From positions 1 through 64,000 of the forward strand of contig CAYQBG010000016.1 of the NCBI GenBank assembly GCA_964415675.1: DNA of 64,000 nucleotides, in the 5' to 3' direction. Positions 8,239 through 17,546 of this stretch are shown in pieces (the stretch's first letter is position 1; every line of letters begins with the position of its first letter). Under the pieces are notes generated by a model. That model did not search any database, had not been told where the DNA came from, and saw nothing but the letters and a program-made list of their open reading frames with translations. This DNA comes from UBA5336 sp964415675. Its GTDB lineage: Bacteria > Pseudomonadota > Alphaproteobacteria > Caulobacterales > Hyphomonadaceae. The translations under genes were made by a program, and so were the position numbers.

Positions 8239-8610
8239 TCAGACCTCCTCGCCTGATTTGCCCGCTCCGCGCGCACGCGCCCCGATAATGGGCTGCATGC
8301 CCGCAACATGAGCGGCATTCGCTATCGCATGGTTCGCCGTCGGGCCGGTGAGGAACAGGAACACCCAGATCGCGGCCAGCTTGAACACGGTCAGCATGTC
8401 CGGGGACATGAGGGCCATGCCGACCAGCAGGGAGGTCGCCCCGGACGTATCGGTCACACTGGCGGCGTGCAAACGGGTGTAGAAATCAGGAAAGCGCAGC
8501 ACGCCGACCGTCCCGACAACCGCCAGTGCCGCACCGATCACCGAGAGGATTCCGCCTGCCCATGGGCGCCAGGCATGGAATGCCTCAAGAAAAGTCTCCC
8601 AGACCCCCAT
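8239..8610 (-). CDS. mrpG: Na+/H+ antiporter subunit G
   Basis: A 123-residue MnhG-family protein with three membrane helices. The conserved core is visible: GTVGVLRFPDFYTRLHAASVTDT, which contains the family's RfPDfytRlHA pattern, followed by a hydrophobic helix and the FLTGPTANHAIANAAH motif. It lies 3 bp after mrpF and 1 bp before the next gene. It is a small membrane subunit required for assembly of the Mrp complex. Confidence 0.92.
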   Translation of the reverse strand: MGVWETFLEAFHAWRPWAGGILSVIGAALAVVGTVGVLRFPDFYTRLHAASVTDTSGATSLLVGMALMSPDMLTVFKLAAIWVFLFLTGPTANHAIANAAHVAGMQPIIGARARGAGKSGEEV

Positions 8611-8613
8611 CTC

Positions 8614-8922
8614 TCAACCCTCCCGGCCTGACGAACCCGCCGATCCGCGCGCCAGCGACACCTGGAACGAGCGGTAGCGAAAGAATTTCAGGATCGCGAT
8701 CGTCGAGACGAAATTGATGAGCGCATAAAGCAGCGCGATATCGAGAAAAGCCGGGCGTCCCATTACATATCCGAGCAGGCCAAGCAAAAGCAGCGTCTTG
8801 GTCGAAAACGAATTCACCGCCAACACCCGGTCATAAAGCGTCGGCCCGAGCAGTGCCCGAACCAACATCAGCAAAATCGACACAAGCAGTCCGAATGTGG
8901 CTGCGGCCAGCAGGTAACTCAT
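8614..8922 (-). CDS. mrpF: Na+/H+ antiporter subunit F
   Basis: A 102-residue MrpF/PhaF-family protein with three membrane helices. The family motif with GPTLYDRVLAVNSFSTK is present at about residues 26-42, and FLDIALLYALINFVST forms the third helix. It overlaps mrpE by 4 bp, the usual E-F-G order. The short basic C-terminal tail is not conserved. Confidence 0.92.
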   Translation of the reverse strand: MSYLLAAATFGLLVSILLMLVRALLGPTLYDRVLAVNSFSTKTLLLLGLLGYVMGRPAFLDIALLYALINFVSTIAILKFFRYRSFQVSLARGSAGSSGREG

Positions 8923-9401
8923 GAGCCCCCTCCATCGGCTGCGGCGGAGGTTCGCCGATCCATTTCGTCGAAAGCACCGGGCTCGGCATCTTCTTCATAG
9001 AGCGCATGGACAAGAAGCTTGTCTCCATCGACCGCCAGCGTGACCGTCCCGGGGGTCAATGTGATCGAATTGGCAAAAGTCGTCTTGGCAAGATCCGATT
9101 TGCAACGCGTCTTGACCTTCACCAGCGCCGGATTGATGTCGAGATCGGCCTTGAGGCAGGCCCGGATCACACGCCAGTTGGCTTTGACGATCTCGCCCAT
9201 CAGCCAGATCCAGTACGCCAGAAATACGGGCCAGCGCAGATAGGGCGAGCTTTCGCGGTCAACCAGATCGAGCCGGACGGCCAGGAACATGGTGATTGCA
9301 ACAGACACCGCGCCAAAGCCAAGCATCAGCGGCTTCATCATGCCGGACATCGCAAGCCAGAACACAATCAGTGCCGCAAAAAGTCCAGCCAGATAGCCCA
9401 C
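8919..9401 (-). CDS. mrpE: Na+/H+ antiporter subunit E
   Basis: A 160-residue MrpE/MnhE-family membrane protein and the first gene of the antiporter operon. It has N-terminal hydrophobic helices and then the conserved cytoplasmic part: WLMGEIVKANWRVIR, ALVKVKTRCKSDLAKT and NSITLTPGTVTL, all typical of the family. The start is GTG at 9401 with GGAG eleven bases upstream. About 100 bp separate it from the DUF2336 gene on the same strand, so the operon may have its own promoter there. Confidence 0.92.
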   Translation of the reverse strand: MGYLAGLFAALIVFWLAMSGMMKPLMLGFGAVSVAITMFLAVRLDLVDRESSPYLRWPVFLAYWIWLMGEIVKANWRVIRACLKADLDINPALVKVKTRCKSDLAKTTFANSITLTPGTVTLAVDGDKLLVHALYEEDAEPGAFDEMDRRTSAAADGGGS

Positions 9402-9502
9402 GTGTGAAACGCTCCGCCCTTTTCTTTAACCATCGGCAAGGCGTTTCCCCTAATTGCAAGAAACGGGTTTGGCCAGACCCTGCCGACCGAAATCGTCGCA
9501 GA

Positions 9503-10711
9503 TTATCCGCCAAAAACCAGTTTTGCGGTTCGGCTGGCGGCGGAGAATTCCTCCTCGCCGGCCCTTTGACGCGGCGCGGATTCGACTGTCCCGGTTGGCG
9601 AAAAGGCCGAGGACAGGGACCAGTTCCAATAGCGCAGCGTGGTCTGCGCCTTCGCCACCGACATGACCTGGTAGGTGTACTCAACATGCGCGAGAAGCGG
9701 ATCCGGTTCCCCGGTGCCGGTTCCGAGCGGGCGGCGAAGCGCCTGCCACAATTGCCTGAGATAGGGCAGTTTCAGTCCGGTTGCCTTGCAGACGATCGCG
9801 ATTCCCTCTCCGCCGGGATCGGAGAGGATCTTCGCAATTGTCACCGGTTTGACACCCGCGAGATATCCGATCTCCTGTGCAAGTTTAGGGCTGAGACCGT
9901 CCCTCGCCGCAGTCTCGATCGCCTGTTCGAGACTGTCATAAGGGCTCTTCTCTATGGCCGCCCGGTTGCGCTGGCGTCGCTCGATCAGCTGGAGGCCCTT
10001 TCGCGCTACAGGATCTGCCCAGCGCTCCCCGGCAGCCAGGGCGAACACTTCCGCGCAGCTCGATATGAGTTCAAGCCGGTCGGCTGCCTGGCGCTGCAGG
10101 ATCGCAAGACGGGTGTCTCGATCGGCCCACCAGAACATGGCCATGGCATGGGCTGGCGTGAGTTCCTTGCGCTCCATCAGCAATCGACACAGCTCGGATC
10201 TGTCCCGCGATTCCGTGACGAGTGCATCGACGCAAGCATCGGACAAGATCGAATGCGGGTTCTGCAATAGGTGTTTGAGAACATGCAGTTCGCCGTGACT
10301 GACCAGTTTTTCCGCAACCAGCGTACCGACCGGGTTGCGCTGGGCGATATAGGCCCGATGATCCACCGTGCCGGTCGCCACGATCTGGCAAAGATCGGAA
10401 TCATCAAGCCCCTGATTGGCCTCCAGCACATGGCTGGCCACGGAGATCGGGGCACAGGCGAGGAAGCGCAGCAGGCGCCGGGGCGCCTCCTTCTTGTCCG
10501 CCAGCCTGCGCGAACACAGGAGGAGTTCATCCTCACTGGCAGTGAACAAGACCTCCAGCAGGATGTCACTCGCCATACTCCTGTCCTGTGGAGGCAGGCG
10601 CGATGACGGCAATGCGACCACATCGATCAGGCGTCGCAGAAGGGCCCTGCGCGCCGGTCCGGTCTGCGGCTCGCCCTCAGGCGCCGCAAGCTGAGAAGCG
10701 GATTCCTGCAT
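9503..10711 (-). CDS. DUF2336 domain-containing protein
   Basis: A 402-residue soluble protein of the DUF2336 family, a HEAT-like helical repeat family nearly restricted to alphaproteobacteria. The characteristic pattern of short helices is visible through the N-terminal two thirds, including IAQRNPVGTLVAEKLV, NPHSILSDACVDALV and ELTPAHAMAMFWWAD. No catalytic motif, signal peptide or membrane segment is seen. Function is unknown. It lies between the DoxX-like gene and the Mrp operon on the same strand, which could mean co-transcription, but the gaps (57 and 101 bp) do not prove it. Confidence 0.75.
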   Translation of the reverse strand: MQESASQLAAPEGEPQTGPARRALLRRLIDVVALPSSRLPPQDRSMASDILLEVLFTASEDELLLCSRRLADKKEAPRRLLRFLACAPISVASHVLEANQGLDDSDLCQIVATGTVDHRAYIAQRNPVGTLVAEKLVSHGELHVLKHLLQNPHSILSDACVDALVTESRDRSELCRLLMERKELTPAHAMAMFWWADRDTRLAILQRQAADRLELISSCAEVFALAAGERWADPVARKGLQLIERRQRNRAAIEKSPYDSLEQAIETAARDGLSPKLAQEIGYLAGVKPVTIAKILSDPGGEGIAIVCKATGLKLPYLRQLWQALRRPLGTGTGEPDPLLAHVEYTYQVMSVAKAQTTLRYWNWSLSSAFSPTGTVESAPRQRAGEEEFSAASRTAKLVFGG

Positions 10712-10768
10712 GAGCCACGGTGTGCCCGGGCAGGGTTAAGAACCAGTGCATACAGCTGCAGCTTGTGG

Positions 10769-11227
10769 TCAACGCCGCCGTCGGCGCGGCGGGTGGATGA
10801 ACATGATCAGCAGGCTTGCCACCAGCATCGCGATCGCCAGCATGAACAATTCCCCGCCATCTGTCGGAGCGTTCTGAGAAAGCGCCAGCGGCACCTCGCG
10901 GCCCAGCCAGGGCGACAGATGAAAACCCACGGCACCGCCAAGGATGCAGAAGGCAAGAAACGCGCCCCAACGGCGTGAGAACGGGAAAAGAAGCAAGAGC
11001 GCTGCAAGCAATTCCAGATACGCAGTGACCACCCGGCCAGTCGGCTCGAACAAGGTGATCCCCGAGCGTTCGGCCAGGGTCTGGAAGATGATATTCGTCC
11101 CCGGCGGATCCAGCAGCTTGACCTGACCGGCCGGCGGGTCGGGCAACAGATGCAGCGTGGCCTGGAAGAACAGGAAGACCAGTCCGAGCGCCAGTATCCA
11201 GCTGATAAGTCCGCGCACGAAATCCAT
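10769..11227 (-). CDS. Small four-TM membrane protein, DoxX-like
   Basis: A 152-residue integral membrane protein with about four hydrophobic helices. The segment YLELLAALLLLFPFSRRWG followed by a second helix resembles the DoxX/DUF417-like fold (GxxELxxGxxLLxG...R). It ends in a run of arginines after an FIHPP motif, probably a cytoplasmic anchor. The start at 11227 (MDFVRGL) has GGGAG nine bases upstream; a longer frame from 11389 would overlap trkH and has no such site. The gene lies 74 bp after trkH. Substrate and role are unknown, and the DoxX assignment is moderate. Confidence 0.6.
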   Translation of the reverse strand: MDFVRGLISWILALGLVFLFFQATLHLLPDPPAGQVKLLDPPGTNIIFQTLAERSGITLFEPTGRVVTAYLELLAALLLLFPFSRRWGAFLAFCILGGAVGFHLSPWLGREVPLALSQNAPTDGGELFMLAIAMLVASLLIMFIHPPRRRRR

Positions 11228-11301
11228 GGGGCGTCTCCCGCTTGAGCGCTCCACTCCTACCATGGCGACGGGGTATGACAAATCGTTTGAAGGCCGGCCC
11301 G

Positions 11302-12759
11302 TCAGCCGACCCAGAACCGGCGCGACAAGACGACAAAGACCGCGACAAATTCCAGCCGGCCCAGCAGCATCGCAATGGTGCAGACCCATTTCGCAGCGTC
11401 CGGAAGCGTCTGGAATGTGCCGCTTGGACCAATCGTCGGGCCAAGGCCCGGCCCGACATTCGACACAGTTGTTGCTGCGCCTGAGACAGCCGAGATCGCA
11501 TCAAGGCCAAGGAGCGAAAGCAGGATCGCAGCGATGGCAAATGTGAGCAAATAAAGAATGATGAAGACCATCACGGACTGGAGCGTGTCCTCATCGACCG
11601 CCTTGCCATTATAGCGGACCGGAACCAGCCTATGCGGCTGAACCATCTTGCGGGCATGCGCAAAAACCGCTTTCGCCGAAATCTCAAGCCTGAACATCTT
11701 GATCCCGCAGGCGGCAGAACCTGCACAGCCGCCAAGAAAAGTGGCTGTCAGAAATACTATCAGAACCGGGCCACCCCATCCATCATAAGCCGCTGAGGCG
11801 TATCCTGTGCCGGTGGTGACCGAAATAATGTTGAACAGAGCTTCGCGGAAAGCCACGAGGCGGAGTTCGTAGGGCGCCGGCGTGATCTCCAGTTCGTGAT
11901 AGCCTACAACCATCAGGGATAATGCCAGGATGATCACGATGAACAATCGCGGCTGCGGGTCATCCCACAAGGCGCTGAAACGTCCATGTAAAACCGTCAG
12001 TGCAAGCAGACTGAACGGCAATCCTGCAATGATCATGAAGAAGATGGCCGGATAGATGGCCGGGGTCCCGTTGAAATGACCGAAAGACTCGTCATGGGTC
12101 GAGAATCCACCCGCCGAAACCGTGGTCATCGCATGGGCAATGGCATCAAACGCCGTCATTCCACTCAAAGCGTAAGATGTCGCACAACACACCGAAACAA
12201 TCAGGTATATGATCCCTGCCTGCAGGGCGACCTGACTGACCTGTGGCAGGAATTTTCCTGTCTGATCCGAGCTTTCTATCTGGAAGAGTTGCATCCCGCC
12301 AACCCGCAATTGCGGCAGGATTGCAATCGCCGTCACGATAATGCCGATCCCGCCAAACCATTGCAGGATCGCCCGCCACAACAGCAGGCCCTGAGGCAAG
12401 TCATCCAGGCCCGTGAGGACGGTGGCCCCGGTTGTCGTCAGTCCTGATACACTCTCGAACATGGCGTCGGTAAAGCTCAGCCCCGAAGACATCAGGGGTA
12501 TGGCAGCCAGGGCCGGCAGGACCACCCAGACCATAACGGTCAGCAGGAAGGCCTCGCGTTGCCCGGTCTGCGGCGGGCTGTCTCCGCGCGTCAGCACGAA
12601 CAGGGCAGCGCCAAGCGCAGTGACAGCAAAGGACGAAGAGACAAATATTGGCCATGCGCCCTCGCCCGCCGCGATATCCAGCAGGGCCGAAGGCACCATG
12701 GCCACGCCGAGAAGCATGCACATGATCCCCAGCGCAAAAAGGGTCGCGCGTAAATCCAT
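11302..12759 (-). CDS. trkH: TrkH-type potassium uptake protein
   Basis: A 485-residue K+ translocating subunit of the Trk/Ktr family in the inner membrane. Four pore-loop selectivity segments can be identified: SGLTTTGATVL, TTVSAGGFST, VTTGTGYA and ATTVSNVGPG, each carrying the expected glycine. Length matches TrkH (about 480-490). It needs a cytoplasmic TrkA regulator, which is not in this window. The gene leads a leftward set that continues into the DoxX-like, DUF2336 and Mrp genes, and is divergent from the emrAB-like pair across a 205-bp spacer. Together with Mrp it indicates control of K+, Na+ and internal pH. Confidence 0.93.
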   Translation of the reverse strand: MDLRATLFALGIMCMLLGVAMVPSALLDIAAGEGAWPIFVSSSFAVTALGAALFVLTRGDSPPQTGQREAFLLTVMVWVVLPALAAIPLMSSGLSFTDAMFESVSGLTTTGATVLTGLDDLPQGLLLWRAILQWFGGIGIIVTAIAILPQLRVGGMQLFQIESSDQTGKFLPQVSQVALQAGIIYLIVSVCCATSYALSGMTAFDAIAHAMTTVSAGGFSTHDESFGHFNGTPAIYPAIFFMIIAGLPFSLLALTVLHGRFSALWDDPQPRLFIVIILALSLMVVGYHELEITPAPYELRLVAFREALFNIISVTTGTGYASAAYDGWGGPVLIVFLTATFLGGCAGSAACGIKMFRLEISAKAVFAHARKMVQPHRLVPVRYNGKAVDEDTLQSVMVFIILYLLTFAIAAILLSLLGLDAISAVSGAATTVSNVGPGLGPTIGPSGTFQTLPDAAKWVCTIAMLLGRLEFVAVFVVLSRRFWVG

Positions 12760-12964
12760 GAGCAGGCCCTACCCCAAAAGCCTCAAGAAGGCGTCAACCC
12801 ATCCGCTTGACCGACCTAGGGTCAAGACTTCCATTCTTTATCAACAAAAATCGTGCAGCATCAGTTGGTCTGCAGCAAAATATGATGTGCCGGGCCAGCA
12901 AGGCCCCATGGCACGGGAGGAGCGGGCGCTTTTCGAATAGCGAGATGCGCCGGACTGGACAGGA

Positions 12965-14131
12965 ATGGACACTCGGACACCGGACGCACTAAAAACGCCA
13001 GACACTCACACAAGGCCCGCCTGGCTGGAAGTGTTCATGCGGCCAAGGCTGATCGCTCTCGTGGTCGGCCTGTTGCTTGTTCTCATCCTTATGACTTCCT
13101 GGGTGCTCGACAGGTCAGCGCATGTCTCGACCTCTGACGCCCGGATCGCCGCGGATATGGTCGCAGTCTCGACCGACGTATCCGGCCGGGTGACGCAGCT
13201 GCATGTATCGGTCGGCGACCGGGTGCGCGCCGGTGATGTCCTTTATTCCATCGACGCGCGTGAAGCGCTTCACCAACTGGCTGAATACCAGGCCGAAGCC
13301 GCCCGGCTGGACGCCGAAATCGCTCGCGAGGGCGCCCGTATCGGCCTGTCCACATCAAAGGCCAGCAGCGAGATTGATGCGAGCCGCGCCGGCTCGCGCT
13401 CGGCCGACGCGTCCGTCGAGGCGGCCCGGTCCGACCTGTCCACGGCCGAGCGCGATTTCGCCCGCGCCAGCGACCTGTTCGAACGGGGGCTGACAACGCA
13501 GAGCGCGCTGGACCAGGTCCGCAATCGACTTGAAAGTGCCCGCCAGACGCTCGCCATGGCCGAAGCGCGCCGATCCTCTGCCTCGGCCGAAGAGCGAAGG
13601 GCCATCGTAACCGGCGAGGAAGTGACACTCATTGATCGTAATCTCGACGTGCTCCGGGCCGACCGCGACCGTATTGCCGCCAGGATTGCCCGCCAGCAGG
13701 TTGTGGTCGACCAGCACGACATCCGCAGTCCGATCGACGGCGTCGTCGATGAACTCTTCTACGATGTCGGCGAGCACACCCTGCCCGGCTTCCGGGTCGC
13801 GCTGCTTCACAATCCCGATACAGTCTGGGTCAATGCCAATATCAAGGAAACGCAGGTGCGCTATGTTTATCCCGGTGCACCGGTCGATATCCATGTCGAC
13901 AGCGCACCGGATGCCGACGTGACCGGACGGGTGACGCTTGTGCGCGACCTGACAGTGGCGGAGGCGGCAATGATGCCCAATCCCAACGCGACCGGTGTCT
14001 TCACCAAGATCACGCAGCGCATCCCGGTGAAGATCGCGATAGATTCAGCCGATGTGCGCCTGCGCCCGGGCACGATGGTCACCGTCAGAATAGACAAGAC
14101 TGACGGTGACACGACAGGGGCAGGCCAGTGA
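12965..14131 (+). CDS. HlyD/EmrA-type membrane fusion protein
   Basis: A 388-residue periplasmic adaptor of a tripartite efflux pump. There is a short cytoplasmic N-terminus, one membrane helix (about residues 29-48), a biotinyl-lipoyl-like half (VSGRVTQLHVSVGDRVRAGD), a long alpha-helical coiled-coil hairpin (about residues 105-240, rich in Ala, Arg, Glu and Ser), the returning lipoyl half (IRSPIDGVVDEL) and a beta-barrel with the TQRIPVKIAID motif common to EmrA. Its stop overlaps the GTG start of the next gene, so the pair is translationally coupled and surely works together. Substrate cannot be predicted. Confidence 0.9.
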   Translation: MDTRTPDALKTPDTHTRPAWLEVFMRPRLIALVVGLLLVLILMTSWVLDRSAHVSTSDARIAADMVAVSTDVSGRVTQLHVSVGDRVRAGDVLYSIDAREALHQLAEYQAEAARLDAEIAREGARIGLSTSKASSEIDASRAGSRSADASVEAARSDLSTAERDFARASDLFERGLTTQSALDQVRNRLESARQTLAMAEARRSSASAEERRAIVTGEEVTLIDRNLDVLRADRDRIAARIARQQVVVDQHDIRSPIDGVVDELFYDVGEHTLPGFRVALLHNPDTVWVNANIKETQVRYVYPGAPVDIHVDSAPDADVTGRVTLVRDLTVAEAAMMPNPNATGVFTKITQRIPVKIAIDSADVRLRPGTMVTVRIDKTDGDTTGAGQ

Positions 14132-15795
14132 CATCCGTTCCGGTCAGCACGCTCAAAACTGCAGGCCGGGCACCTGCTCCCGAGATCGATATTCCCGACG
14201 CCGCCGGGCGATCTGTACGCGACCGGTTTGCCCAGTTTGGCGGCCTTTACAGGTGGATGCTTCTGGCCACCATGTTGTGCGGGTCGATGGCGACCATGCT
14301 GGCGGCGACCACGATCAATGTGGCCCTGCCGGCGATTATCGGCGCCTTCGGCCTTGGCCAGGACCAGGCACAATGGATGTCGACCGCCTTCCTGGCCTCC
14401 TCGACGATCGCCATGCTGGCCAATGCCTGGGCGATGTCGGCTTTTGGGCCGCGCACGACCTATCTGGCAGGCATGGCCATGTTCATTGCCGGCTCCCTGC
14501 TCGGCGCCATCAGCACGACGCTGGGCCTCCTGATCATTTCCAGGGCCATGCAGGGCGTAGCCGCCGGCCTGTTGCAGCCCATGTCGATGTTCCTGATCTT
14601 CCAGACCTTTCCGGACAATCGCCGGGGCACGGCCATGGGCATTTTCTCCATTGGCGTCGTACTGGCGCCAGCTTTCGGTCCGGCGCTTGGCGGCATCTCG
14701 GTCGACCTGATGAGCTGGCGCCTCGTCTTCATCGCCACCGTCCCGCTCGCCCTGATCGCGGTGCCTTTGGCCGCCACGCTGATGCCCGATCGCGACAGTG
14801 AGCGCGGCACCGCACGACCGCCCTTCGACTGGGTCGGCCTCCTGCTGATTGCTGTTGCGGTTGTCGGACTCCTGTCGGCCTTTGCCGGCGGAAACCGGGA
14901 TGGCTGGGACAGCGACATCACCTATATCAAGATCGCCGTGGCCCTTGCCGCCGGGATCGCCTTCATCTGGTGGGAATTGCGCCATCCCTTCCCTGCCCTC
15001 AACCCCGCCATCTTCAAACACAGGCAATTTGCCACGGCCGGGGTCGTCATCGCCTTTACCGGCATGGCGATCTATGGCTCGACCTATCTGATCCCGCTCT
15101 TCGTGCAGATGATCCAGGGTTACTCACCAACGGCCGCAGGAATCATGATGATCCCTGCGGGCCTCGCCATGGTCGCCTGTTTCCCGATTGCCGGGCGCCT
15201 GACAGACAAGCTCGACACAAGGCTCCTCCTGATTTTTGGCGTCGCCTGTTTTGCAGGATCGGCCTGGATGATGGCGGGAATTTCCGCCACCACGCCCTAC
15301 TGGCTTCTCGTCGGCTGGCTGATCCTGTCGCGTATCGGCATAAGTTTCTGCATGCCGCCGGCGAATACCACCGCCGTGCGCGGCGCGCCGCCCCACCTGC
15401 TGGCGTCCGCGGCCGGCGGTGCCTCATTCCTGATGCAGGTCGGCGGGGCGTTCGGGGTCAATCTGCTGGCCATATTGCTGCAGCGCCGGCTGATCTTCCA
15501 TGGTGAGCATCTGTCAGTGCAGATGACGGAATCGAATGCGGAAATGCTCTACCAGCACCGTCTCGTGTTCCAGGAATTGATGGCGCGTGGCTATGCCCAG
15601 CTTCCAGCCTTTCGCAGCGCCTTTGATCCGCTATCCGGGAGGATCGCGCAGGAAGCCAGCGTTCTCGCCTTTCGCGATTGTTTCCTTGTTGTGGCGATCG
15701 GGTTTGCGACAGTCCTGTTTGCAATCGCGATCATGCCAAAACCGAAACTGACACCGCCCCAGCGCCCGCCTGCCCCGGCTCAGAAACAGCCATAG
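14128..15795 (+). CDS. DHA2-family MFS efflux transporter, EmrB-type
   Basis: A 555-residue drug:proton antiporter of the 14-helix DHA2 family, partner of the adaptor encoded immediately upstream. Motifs visible include the TM1 segment ending in TTINVALPAI, the loop after TM4 with SRAMQGVAAGLLQPMS, and motif C in TM5 (GVVLAPAFGPALGG). The GTG start at 14128 overlaps the upstream TGA as GTGA. A hydrophilic N-terminus of about 45 residues precedes TM1, and the tail is proline-rich. It overlaps the convergent serine hydrolase gene by 16 bp. No regulator gene of the TetR or MarR type lies next to the pair, which is slightly unusual. Confidence 0.9.
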   Translation: MTSVPVSTLKTAGRAPAPEIDIPDAAGRSVRDRFAQFGGLYRWMLLATMLCGSMATMLAATTINVALPAIIGAFGLGQDQAQWMSTAFLASSTIAMLANAWAMSAFGPRTTYLAGMAMFIAGSLLGAISTTLGLLIISRAMQGVAAGLLQPMSMFLIFQTFPDNRRGTAMGIFSIGVVLAPAFGPALGGISVDLMSWRLVFIATVPLALIAVPLAATLMPDRDSERGTARPPFDWVGLLLIAVAVVGLLSAFAGGNRDGWDSDITYIKIAVALAAGIAFIWWELRHPFPALNPAIFKHRQFATAGVVIAFTGMAIYGSTYLIPLFVQMIQGYSPTAAGIMMIPAGLAMVACFPIAGRLTDKLDTRLLLIFGVACFAGSAWMMAGISATTPYWLLVGWLILSRIGISFCMPPANTTAVRGAPPHLLASAAGGASFLMQVGGAFGVNLLAILLQRRLIFHGEHLSVQMTESNAEMLYQHRLVFQELMARGYAQLPAFRSAFDPLSGRIAQEASVLAFRDCFLVVAIGFATVLFAIAIMPKPKLTPPQRPPAPAQKQP

Positions 15796-16949
15796 ACGGC
15801 CTCGACAAGGCGCCGCGCCCGCGGATCACCCTGAAGATGATTGGACTGGCGATTCATCACGTAGGCGAGTGACAGCTGCCGGTCTGGATCGCCAAGCGCC
15901 ATTGATCCGCCCCAGCCGCTATGCCCGAAAGCATTCGGGTTGGGGCCATAGACCCCGTGACTGTTGCGCATCACGCCACAGGCGAAATCAATCTCAAAAG
16001 GCAGAACGCGGTCAGGTCCGTCACTGCGCGACCTGAGGAAGTCATGACGCAGATCGTCTGACAGGCCGATATCAAGCGTATCAGCGAACACGCCGTAGAG
16101 CCTTGCTGTCGCTGCGGCCGTGCCATGACCATTCGCAGACGGGATCTCGATCCTCTTCCAGACGGCCCCGCCCCTGTCAGGCGCGGCCCATTTCGTCAGG
16201 AAGGCCGTGCGCTTGTACTCATTGAGTTCGCCGAGCATCGGCATGGCGCGCGGGCGCATCATCTCGGCGACGCGATGATGTTCGCTATCGGGCAGGCCGA
16301 TCCAGAAATCGATCGGGCTCTCCGGACTGTGATGCGTCACCTCCTCGCGCAGGATCGTGCCGAGCGTCCGGCCACCAGAGAGGCGACGTGCAAGCTCGCC
16401 GACAAGATAGCCCCAGGTCAGCGGGTGATAGCCCGCCCCCTCGCCGGGAGGCCACATCGGCGCCTGCTGCGCGATTTCACCGGCAAGCGCCGGGGGATCA
16501 AGCCAGAGCACGGGGTCGATTTCCTCGCGAAAGCCCGGCAGGCCGGCCTGATGAGCCATAAGCTGCGCAATCGTTATGCGATCCTTCCCGTTGGCGGCAA
16601 ATTCCGGCCAGACCTCAGCTACCGGGGTGTCGAATCCGGCCGGCGGCGCTCCGGGCCGCGCGAGCAGCATGGCAATGACGCAGGCTGCAATGGGCTTGGT
16701 GGTCGAGAAGACCGGCACCAGCGTGTCAGGCGCCCAGGGCTGTTCATGCTTGCGCTCGCGCCAGCCGCCCTGCAGGTCGATCACGCAATCCTCGCCGATC
16801 CAGGCAGAAAAACCGGCGCCCAGTTCCTTGTCCTCACGAAAATTTGCTTCAAACGCTTTCGCCACGGGCTCGAATCCGGGGGCGACATGACCTGAGATGA
16901 TATGCTCTTTCACGGGAACCGCATCCTCTGTCTCGACGAACCTGACCAT
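15780..16949 (-). CDS. Serine hydrolase, class C beta-lactamase/EstB esterase fold
   Basis: A 389-residue protein of the beta-lactamase-related serine hydrolase family (PF00144). The nucleophile motif S-x-x-K appears as FSTTKPIAA near residue 70, and the tyrosine motif as GYHPLTWGYLVGEL, which is the EstB-like Y-x-x form. The C-terminus has the GHSGWGGSMALGDP segment that completes the active site. No signal peptide is seen, so it is probably a cytoplasmic esterase rather than a secreted beta-lactamase. The ATG at 16949 was chosen because a longer frame would run across the divergent DUF302 gene and shows no family similarity there. Confidence 0.83.
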   Translation of the reverse strand: MVRFVETEDAVPVKEHIISGHVAPGFEPVAKAFEANFREDKELGAGFSAWIGEDCVIDLQGGWRERKHEQPWAPDTLVPVFSTTKPIAACVIAMLLARPGAPPAGFDTPVAEVWPEFAANGKDRITIAQLMAHQAGLPGFREEIDPVLWLDPPALAGEIAQQAPMWPPGEGAGYHPLTWGYLVGELARRLSGGRTLGTILREEVTHHSPESPIDFWIGLPDSEHHRVAEMMRPRAMPMLGELNEYKRTAFLTKWAAPDRGGAVWKRIEIPSANGHGTAAATARLYGVFADTLDIGLSDDLRHDFLRSRSDGPDRVLPFEIDFACGVMRNSHGVYGPNPNAFGHSGWGGSMALGDPDRQLSLAYVMNRQSNHLQGDPRARRLVEAVYGCF

Positions 16950-17006
16950 AAGCCAGTTCGACGGCCGCGCCAAAACCCGTTCCAAGCCCCCCCAAGGGAG
17001 ATACTT

Positions 17007-17540
17007 ATGAAGATGACAATTACCGCTGCGTTTATCCTTGCCGGCACTGCACTGGCCGCATGTGCGACAGGCCCCACCGGCGGCGCTCTCGAAGCCAGCC
17101 CCGCAGAAGCGCCGGTCTTTTATGACACGCCCGGCCCATCGCGCCCCGAGACCCTGTTCCTGGAAGTCGAAGGCAGCTTTGCCGAAGCCGATGCCCGCCT
17201 GCGCCAGGCGCTTGAAGGGCGCCCACTGACCGTGTTCGCCATCATAGATCATGCAGAAAATGCAAGCCAGGCCGGGCTGTCCCTGCCGCCGACCAGGCTC
17301 TACATCTTCGGCAACCCGAAAGCCGGTACGCCTTTCATGGCGGCCAATGCTGGCATGGGGCTCGAATTACCAATGCGGATGGCGCTGTCCGAGCGGGATG
17401 AAAATGTGCGCGTGACATGGCCCGACATGGCGGGGGTGGCGCGCGCCTATGGCATTTCGGACGAAGCTGCCCCCGTCAGCGCGGTTACCGGCAATCTTCG
17501 CAAGATCGCTGAAGAGGTGGCCTTCGCGCCGCAAAGCTGA
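17007..17540 (+). CDS. DUF302 domain lipoprotein
   Basis: A 177-residue predicted lipoprotein. The signal peptide ends in the lipobox LAAC with the lipidated cysteine at position 19. The mature part carries DUF302, recognised by LTVFAIIDHAENA, LPPTRLYIFGNPKAGTPFM and the LELPMRM segment. DUF302 proteins are small, widely distributed and of unclear function. The start at 17007 is fixed by AAGGGAG seven bases upstream and by the signal peptide. It is divergent from the serine hydrolase (57-bp gap) and converges on the DUF2306 gene. Confidence 0.85.
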   Translation: MKMTITAAFILAGTALAACATGPTGGALEASPAEAPVFYDTPGPSRPETLFLEVEGSFAEADARLRQALEGRPLTVFAIIDHAENASQAGLSLPPTRLYIFGNPKAGTPFMAANAGMGLELPMRMALSERDENVRVTWPDMAGVARAYGISDEAAPVSAVTGNLRKIAEEVAFAPQS

Positions 17541-17546
17541 GTGTGC

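Noticed and set aside
13867..15027. Long leftward frame (386 residues) across the emrAB-like pair
   Set aside because: Composition is Gly/Arg/Gln-rich without hydrophobic structure or family motifs, and both opposite-strand genes are certain.
16125..16895. Rightward frame of 256 residues over the serine hydrolase
   Set aside because: Antisense to a gene with intact S-x-x-K and Tyr motifs; no recognisable family.
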